From NCBI GenBank assembly GCA_030684415.1, contig JAUXNL010000386.1:1-9298 (forward strand): a stretch of DNA of 9,298 nt. The letters run 5' to 3'. The translations under genes and the position numbers were made by a program. This document shows positions 6,291 to 9,298 of this stretch, piece by piece; positions within the stretch are counted from its first letter, which is position 1; each line of letters begins with the position of its first letter. The notes under the pieces are model-generated. The model searched no databases, was not told the DNA's origin, and saw only the letters and a list, made by a program, of their open reading frames with translations. This stretch comes from Moraxellaceae bacterium (GTDB lineage Bacteria; Pseudomonadota; Gammaproteobacteria; Pseudomonadales; Moraxellaceae).

Positions 6291-7502
6291 ATGAATGCAC
6301 AGCCCTTACGCCTTTACGGACGCATGAGCCTCTTGCTCGTCAGCCTGCTGGTGGCCGCCTGCAGCAATGGCAGCGACACCCCCTCGCGTGCAGGACAGGT
6401 GCAATCTGCTGATGGCAGCCCACTCACATCGGCAGCCACATTCGACGCCGCCAGCTTGAAAATCGTTACCATCGCCAGCGGCCTTGAGCACCCCTGGAGC
6501 CTCGCCTTTCTGCCCGATAGCAGCGACATGCTCGTCACGGAACGCGCTGGTCGTCTGCGCGTGGTCAGCGCAAAAGGCGAGATTTCGCCGCCCGTCAGCG
6601 GCCTTCCCGCCATCGCCTCTGCCGGCCAGGGCGGCTTGCTCGACGTCGCGCTCGACCCTGAATTTTCCAGCAATCGTCTGGTGTATCTCAGCTATACCGA
6701 AGCCGGCCCGCGCGGCGGCAACAGCCTCGCCGTGGCCCGCGGCGCCCTCAGCGCCGACCAGCGCCAGCTCGCAAAAGTGCAGGTGATTTTCAGCCAGCGC
6801 CCGAAAGCCGAGAGCAACGGGCATTTTGGTGGCCGCCTGGTGTTCTCTCGCGACGGCTTTCTGTACATCACGCTCGGTGACCGCCAGCGCAGCAGCGAGC
6901 GCGACAAAGCGCAAAGCCTCAACCACCACCACGGCAAAGTCGTGCGCTTGCACAGCGACGGCCGCATTCCCACCGACAATCCGTTTGTAAAAACCAGCGG
7001 CGCGCTGCCCGAAACCTGGAGCCTCGGCCATCGCAACCCTCAAGGCGCCACCTTACACCCGCAAACCGGCGAGCTCTGGATCAGTGAACACGGCCCGCAA
7101 GGCGGCGACGAAATCAATATCGTGCGTGCCGGCCGCAACTACGGCTGGCCCCTGGTGAGTTACGGCTGCGAATACGGCACCTGCCGCCAAATTGGCGACG
7201 GGCCGCGCCTGCCCGGCATGGAAGACCCCGTCACTTACTGGATTCCCGTGTCGATTGCGCCCAGCGGGCTTACCTTCTACACCGGCAACCGCTATCCCGG
7301 CTGGACGGGCAACTTGTTCAGCGGCGCCCTCGCCGGCCGTGCGCTGTGGCGCTTGCAGCTCGACGGCGAACGCGTGATAGGCCGACAAGCGCTGCTCACC
7401 GGATTCGGCGAGCGCATCCGCGATGTGCGCCAAGGCCCGGATGGCTGGCTCTATCTGCTCACCGATGCCGACAACGGCCGCCTGCTGCGTCTTGAGCGCT
7501 GA
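6291..7502 (+). CDS. PQQ-dependent sugar dehydrogenase, lipoprotein (soluble glucose/aldose dehydrogenase family)
   Basis: 403 aa. The start has GGAG five bases upstream (6282-6285). Residues 1-23 are a lipoprotein signal peptide with lipobox VAAC (Cys24) and Ser at +2, which fits outer-membrane anchoring on the periplasmic side. The rest is a six-bladed beta-propeller of the GdhB/YliI type: HPWSLAFLPD (67-76), MLVTERAGRLRVV (80-92), GQGGLLDVALDPEF (112-125), SNGHFGGRLVF (175-185, His178 likely the catalytic base), GHRNPQGATLHP (246-257), SEHGPQGGDEINIVRAGRNY (265-284), SGLTFYTGNRYPGW (325-338) and RIRDVRQGPDGWLYLL (375-390). It oxidises aldose sugars with PQQ and passes electrons to an acceptor. 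No PQQ synthesis genes are in the window. The transcription unit may include the two genes upstream. Confidence 0.93.
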   Translation: MNAQPLRLYGRMSLLLVSLLVAACSNGSDTPSRAGQVQSADGSPLTSAATFDAASLKIVTIASGLEHPWSLAFLPDSSDMLVTERAGRLRVVSAKGEISPPVSGLPAIASAGQGGLLDVALDPEFSSNRLVYLSYTEAGPRGGNSLAVARGALSADQRQLAKVQVIFSQRPKAESNGHFGGRLVFSRDGFLYITLGDRQRSSERDKAQSLNHHHGKVVRLHSDGRIPTDNPFVKTSGALPETWSLGHRNPQGATLHPQTGELWISEHGPQGGDEINIVRAGRNYGWPLVSYGCEYGTCRQIGDGPRLPGMEDPVTYWIPVSIAPSGLTFYTGNRYPGWTGNLFSGALAGRALWRLQLDGERVIGRQALLTGFGERIRDVRQGPDGWLYLLTDADNGRLLRLER

Positions 7503-7751
7503 TACTCACCGGATTACAGCCCCACACAACACCACGCGACATACACCCGCAAGTCAGAGCACTGCCGCTGATGACAGGTATCTGTTGCTGCCCGGGTTTC
7601 TTGTGCAGTGGTGGGCATGGTAGCTTCGGCGCAAGCAATCCCTACGAAACCTTCATGGAAGGAACGACCACGGAAGTGGCGACGGTGGCCGCACTTGACC
7701 ATCCGCCCGATGTACCGCTGGCAGGCCGACTTCGACCACGGTGAACACTTG
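7503..7751 (+). other. Gap without a recognised gene
   Basis: The frame leading into the small lipoprotein gene is open from 7608, but its peptide is basic and Trp-rich with no family character and would bury the lipoprotein signal. No convincing hairpin follows the sugar dehydrogenase stop. I see no clear promoter hexamers. Confidence 0.35.
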
Positions 7752-8141
7752 ATGCAACGCCTGACCCTCCTGCTGCTGATCACCTTCGCCGCTGCGTGTA
7801 CGCAATTGCCGGTCAGCACGACGCGTACGCTCGAGCATGGTTATGTTGAAATCACCGGCGCCTCCCCCGAAGTACGCTACAAGAACATCACCCTCTGCCA
7901 CTGCCAGGCGGACGATGTTTTCATTTCGCCCACCGGGCTATTTGCGATTTACCTCAGCCGCGAAACCGGCGCCGTCACGGTGTTCAGCCGCACCGCCCAA
8001 CAGTCGCGCCGGCTGACCACTGCCGGCGCTGGCCGCCCGGCGCGCGTTGACTGGAATGAAGACGGCCGCGCCGCGATGATTCATTTCCGCACCGACATGG
8101 GCGTACCGCCCGAGCAATCCCGACTCTGGATCGCGCTCTGA
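7752..8141 (+). CDS. Small lipoprotein of unknown function
   Basis: 129 aa. The ATG at 7752 gives a classic short lipoprotein signal, MQRLTLLLLITFAAAC, with Cys16 as the lipidated residue and Thr at +2 (no Asp, so outer-membrane sorting is expected). GGTG about eight bases upstream is a weak ribosome binding site. The mature part has a close cysteine pair (LCHCQ, Cys49 and Cys51). It then shows short beta-rich segments, DVFISPTGLFAIYLS (55-69), GAVTVFSR (73-80), PARVDWNEDGRAAMIHFR (96-113) and QSRLWIAL at the end, which read like one or two propeller-type blades. The domain is too short for a full propeller. I do not recognise a named family. A hairpin 6 bases after the stop may end the transcript. 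Confidence 0.78.
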   Translation: MQRLTLLLLITFAAACTQLPVSTTRTLEHGYVEITGASPEVRYKNITLCHCQADDVFISPTGLFAIYLSRETGAVTVFSRTAQQSRRLTTAGAGRPARVDWNEDGRAAMIHFRTDMGVPPEQSRLWIAL

Positions 8142-8146
8142 CCGCG

Positions 8147-8175
8147 AGCAGGCCTTTGTTGATCCACGGCCTGCT
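8147..8175 (+). terminator. Terminator-like hairpin after the small lipoprotein gene
   Basis: AGCAGGCC (8147-8154) pairs perfectly with GGCCTGCT (8168-8175) around a 13-base loop, starting 6 bases after the stop codon. No T-run follows, so it may act only with Rho or as a 3'-end stabiliser. Confidence 0.4.
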
Positions 8176-8283
8176 TCCGCGTCGATTGCACGACAGGTTC
8201 CGGCCAGTTGATGGCGAGCATCGCCTCCGAGAATATTGGCCGCGCCCACTACCGCAGACGCAACGCATTTCCTGCCAACCCCA

Positions 8284-8447
8284 AGGAAACTCTGAACCGC
8301 CACCCTCGCCCTAAGCCAATCCCACAGGAATTTGCCTTGACCATTGAAGGGCATGCTCACCCGAATCAAGGGCTTCGACAGCGCCATCCTGAAGCAGTCG
8401 AACGAAAGGCTTAGCCCTAACGATTTCGGGCTATTCAGCGTCTCCCT
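8284..8447. mobile_element. MITE-like non-autonomous element, copy B (164 bp)
   Basis: The left end AGGAAACTCTGAACCGCC (8284-8301) is an imperfect inverted match to the right end GGCTATTCAGCGTCTCCCT (8429-8447). It shares order, length and many bases with copy A at 2707-2871, including ACTCTGAA near the left end, TTGCCTTG, CATGCTCAC (8352-8360) and TATTCAG near the right end. The copies differ at roughly one third of positions, so they are old or separate subfamilies. A short open frame across it has no family resemblance. No transposase is encoded. Confidence 0.65.
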
Positions 8448-8460
8448 GAATAAATACGCT

Positions 8461-8492
8461 AACAGCTTGCTGAAAAGAATTTTTCAGCAAGC
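8461..8492. repeat. Dispersed palindrome, copy with decayed outer stem
   Basis: The left arm AACAGCTTGCTGAAAA (8461-8476) is identical to the one at 31-46. After a GAAT loop, TTTTCAGCAAGC (8481-8492) gives a 12-bp perfect stem; the next bases CGCT replace TGTT of the full copy. It begins 14 bases after the right end of miniature element B. CGCTAAC occurs on both sides of the stem as a short direct repeat. Confidence 0.8.
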
Positions 8493-8497
8493 CGCTA

Positions 8498-8693
8498 ACC
8501 CGAAGCCTTGATGGGCCGATCCAGAAAAGGGATAACGTCAACCGGCATATCCCGAGCGTGAAGGAGGACTCAGCCCGAAGCCTTTTCACCGACGCTCTCG
8601 GCCCCGACAATCTTTTAGCCAAGCTGAAAGCCGTCAATTCACACATCGGTATCAGTCCAAAATCCACGGAAAGACATCAGAAACGGAGTCCCC
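8498..8693. other. Leader region of the DHFR-family gene, no gene seen
   Basis: CCCGAAGCCTT occurs twice (8499-8509 and 8574-8584). GGGATA (8529-8534) and TATCCC (8548-8553) could form a small stem. No promoter stands out, and the short frames on either strand look spurious. Confidence 0.35.
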
Positions 8694-9298
8694 ATGTCAC
8701 GCTTACGAGTTGAAAGTTTCACGATATCCCTCGATGGCTTTGGTGCGGGCCCCGATCAAAGCCTCGACAATCCGCTAGGTATTGGCGGAACGGCGCTACA
8801 TCAATGGGCGTTCAAAACTGACACCTTCCAGAAAATGCTGTTCGGCGCCTCTGGCGAAAAGAACGTGGATGACAGATTTGCCGCCAGAGGCTTTGAGAAC
8901 ATTGGCGCCGCCATCATGGGCCGGAACATGTTCGGGCCGGTTCGCGGGCCATGGCCGGATGAGAACTGGAAAGGCTGGTGGGGAAACAATCCGCCTTACC
9001 ACGCCCCGGTATTCGTGCTGACACAATATCCGCGCGCCGACATCCCCATGGAAGGCGGAACCACCTTTCACTTCGTGACCGGCGGCATTCATGAAGCGCT
9101 GGAAAAAGCAAAGCAAGCCGCTGGCGATAAAGATATCCGGCTGAGTGGTGGCGTGAGCACTGTGCGTCAGTATTTGCTCGCCGGCCTGGTGGATGAATTG
9201 CATATCGCCATTTCACCTGTGCTCCTTGGTGCGGGCGAAAGCCTGTTCGGCGGGGTCAATCTCACCACGCTCGGCTATCGTTGCGTTGAACATGTACC
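8694..9298 (+). CDS. Dihydrofolate reductase / RibD C-terminal family protein (3' end outside the window)
   Basis: 201 codons are visible with no stop, so the gene runs off the window. The ATG at 8694 has GGAG five bases upstream (8685-8688). The protein starts MSRLRVESFTISLDGFGAGP, the typical first strand of this fold. MGRNMFGP (75-82) matches the NADPH-binding segment after the second strand, and LSGGVSTVRQYL (150-161), GLVDELHIAISPVLLGAGES (164-183) and LFGG are the conserved RibD-C/DHFR-like C-terminal block. Members reduce pteridine- or pyrimidine-type substrates with NADPH, but many stand-alone proteins of this group have no known substrate. At this point most of the domain is present, and only a few final strands should be missing. 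It is not next to riboflavin genes in the visible sequence. Confidence 0.9.
   Translation, partial: MSRLRVESFTISLDGFGAGPDQSLDNPLGIGGTALHQWAFKTDTFQKMLFGASGEKNVDDRFAARGFENIGAAIMGRNMFGPVRGPWPDENWKGWWGNNPPYHAPVFVLTQYPRADIPMEGGTTFHFVTGGIHEALEKAKQAAGDKDIRLSGGVSTVRQYLLAGLVDELHIAISPVLLGAGESLFGGVNLTTLGYRCVEHV

Noticed and set aside
8208..8414. 68-aa plus-strand frame
   Set aside because: It lies mostly inside miniature element B, has no ribosome binding site and no recognisable protein features.

Overview
The window is GC-rich DNA, most likely from a Gram-negative gammaproteobacterium. This rests on lipoprotein signal peptides, an outer-membrane barrel candidate, a DUF4124/pilin-type protein, and two kinds of dispersed palindrome that are common in proteobacterial genomes. 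The genus cannot be told from the sequence. No rRNA, tRNA, CRISPR array, transposase or phage gene was found.

Layout. 1-377: no gene; two strong hairpins and a dispersed GC-rich palindrome. 378-1613 (+): exported DUF4124 protein ending in a type IV pilin-like head domain. 1614-1889: repeats and a weak hairpin between convergent genes. 1890-2591 (-): NQO1-type NAD(P)H:quinone oxidoreductase. 2592-3133: a 165-bp transposon-like miniature element (copy A) followed by a tandem array with a 13-14 bp period. 3134-4015 (+): crotonase-superfamily enzyme. 4016-4576: terminator-like hairpin, a strict 14-bp-period array of TTGAC motifs, a long imperfect hairpin, and one arm of the palindrome seen at 31-66. 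4577-5680 (+): exported protein of unknown function, probably a beta-barrel, followed 9 bases later by 5690-6184 (+), a GNAT acetyltransferase. 6291-7502 (+): lipoprotein PQQ-dependent sugar dehydrogenase. 7752-8141 (+): small lipoprotein of unknown function. 8142-8693: terminator-like hairpin, copy B of the miniature element (164 bp), and another copy of the palindrome. 8694-9298 (+): dihydrofolate reductase/RibD-C family protein cut by the window end.

The genes look like ordinary chromosomal housekeeping and accessory functions: envelope proteins, redox enzymes, acyl-CoA metabolism and periplasmic sugar oxidation. They do not form one pathway. Only the barrel candidate and the acetyltransferase are spaced like an operon.

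The unusual content is mostly between the genes. There is a two-copy MITE-like family, a palindrome family with full, decayed and half copies, and several degenerate short-period arrays, of which the 14-bp TTGAC array is the most regular. The most unusual gene is the DUF4124 protein carrying a pilin head without a pilin stalk. I found no clear multi-gene novel system.
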